Shown: positions 63,020 to 64,000 of the stretch, in pieces
How the letters are laid out: each line of letters opens with the position of its first letter
How positions within the stretch are numbered: the stretch's first letter is position 1
DNA from: Henricia sp. BOLD:AAB3569
Lineage: Eukaryota > Echinodermata > Asteroidea > Spinulosida > Echinasteridae
Assembly: GCA_037783545.1 (NCBI GenBank)
Contig: JBBELK010000024.1
Location: 3,162,001-3,226,000, forward strand
Length of the DNA: 64,000 bases
Direction: 5' to 3'
Position numbers and translations under genes: made by a program
The notes under the pieces: generated by a model
The model's database searches: none
Seen by the model: only the letters and a program-made list of their open reading frames with translations
What the model was told of the DNA's origin: nothing

Positions 63020-63470
63020 AGCTAGACCCCGTTCGACGATGATTCGACGAAGAGATTTCCTGATGTGAATGAACGCCTCTTCATTCGACGATGATTAGAA
63101 TCGCTTAATTCAATGAAGGAAATAGCTTTATTCGACGAAGATATCGCTTCATTCAACGAGGCAAATTTGTAATGTGAACGGCTCCCTTCGTTCGACGAAG
63201 CGATTTGACAGGCCTGTTGCATAAGCGCATTGTGCAACGAGCGCCTAGCAAGAGTTGTTTTTGACGCGCTGCTGGAAACCACACAGCGCGTCTAGACGCT
63301 TGATGCGCGATGCACATGTACGACCTCCCACGGCTTCATTCGATCTTCATTAGCGGTCGCTCATCGTTTGATCTTCTTTAAGTGATATGTGAACGCACGC
63401 TTCATTAACGACGATGATTAACTAATCTTCGTCGAACAAAGCGATTTCTCTAGTGAGAACGGAGTCATAG
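63020..63470. mobile_element. MITE with ttcgacga repeats
   Basis: gaccccgttcgacgatgatt at the left and gagaacggagtc at the right, with attcgacgaag and cttcgtcgaa words in both orientations. Confidence 0.6.
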
Positions 63471-63975
63471 AACATAACAAGACTAATTATACAATTTGCA
63501 GAATGTCTCCATTTTATTTTGAGATATTTGCTGTTCGGACACTGCCTTGTGATATTAGGTTGCTTAAGGAAAATTTGTATAGTTAAAATAGATGTGCTAT
63601 ATATCATGTGAATGTTACATATTATTGAATAAATATATTCATAAGTGTAAATTCAATGAGTCAAATATACCATACTCAAAATAACATTACTGATGTATAA
63701 AGTGCGCATGAATGGGATTTGTTCACTGTAATCCATGCTACTGTAACTCTCAGTTAGTTGTCTAAACTATTCATTTTGAAACCCATTTCGAAGGTGTATT
63801 TACCCATTATTGATTTTATGCTTAATGCGAGCTGCCAACCCTCCCGGATTTTGGGGAATACATCTGGGAAAACAGGTCCATTCCGTGACTCCAAACACAT
63901 CTAACAATCCCCAAGGTTTGTTAATTGACAATCCAGAAGAGTCGGGGCTGACAAAATTAGTAATTTTCCGAAGAA

Positions 63976-64000
63976 TCCGAGCGGGCTAGTGCGTCGAACT
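63976..64000 (+). mobile_element. Second tRNA-Leu-like SINE, cut by the window end
   Basis: ccgagcgggctagtgcgtcg matches 35740-35760. Only the head is visible. Confidence 0.6.

Larger units (their letters stand above)
61922..64000 (+). other. 3' UTR and downstream DNA
   Basis: Contains the repeats at 62045 and 62347, a self-complementary acttgtgacggacttgtg cluster at 62637-62865, and a ttcgacga-rich foldback at about 63020-63470. No downstream gene seen. Confidence 0.65.

Overview
The window looks like genomic DNA from an invertebrate deuterostome (echinoderm, hemichordate or amphioxus type; I cannot decide which). The reasons are an intron-rich muscle gene with an obscurin/SPEG/UNC-89 domain order, long AT-rich introns full of short inverted-repeat elements and tRNA-derived SINEs, frequent TACATGTA-type words, and a BEL/Pao retrotransposon. 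There is no bacterial-style gene organisation.

Layout. 1-2008: repeat-rich DNA without a gene. 2009-9782: a BEL/Pao LTR element on the minus strand with two apparently identical 592-bp LTRs, an ACCTT target duplication and one 2128-codon frame. 9788-17917: no recognised gene, but several inverted-repeat elements and a decayed duplicate (about 11330-11697) of the region around the first visible exon. 17918-61921: one plus-strand gene of 24 recognisable exons, the 3' part of a giant twin-kinase muscle protein. 61922-64000: 3' untranslated or downstream DNA with foldback repeats; a tRNA-Leu-like SINE is cut by the window end.

The gene encodes, in order: Ig, three Ig domains in one exon, a linker, FN3, a linker, Ig, Ig, protein kinase 1 (PK1), a calmodulin-binding-like tail, a long interkinase region, Ig, FN3, a linker and protein kinase 2 (PK2). 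All 24 exons were joined by hand and every junction keeps frame. The Ig/FN3 part uses phase-1 introns throughout, and one intron uses a GC donor. PK1 has every catalytic motif, while PK2 is altered in the glycine loop and catalytic loop.

The most unusual point is the exon at 51503-53554. Its open frame runs 683 codons past PK1 to a stop and ends in a hydrophobic tail-anchor-like segment, so a PK1-only, membrane-anchored form is predicted. Two phase-1 donor-like sites inside this exon (51684 and 51918) match the phase of the next Ig exon (55866), giving a plausible alternative route to the full PK1+PK2 protein.

The introns record several transposition events, two of them with an unoccupied relative in the same window: a TTAA-flanked insertion and a Sleeping-Beauty-like Tc1 MITE. 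Inverted copies of two MITE families bracket exon blocks (exons 3-8 and exons 21-23) whose removal would keep frame.
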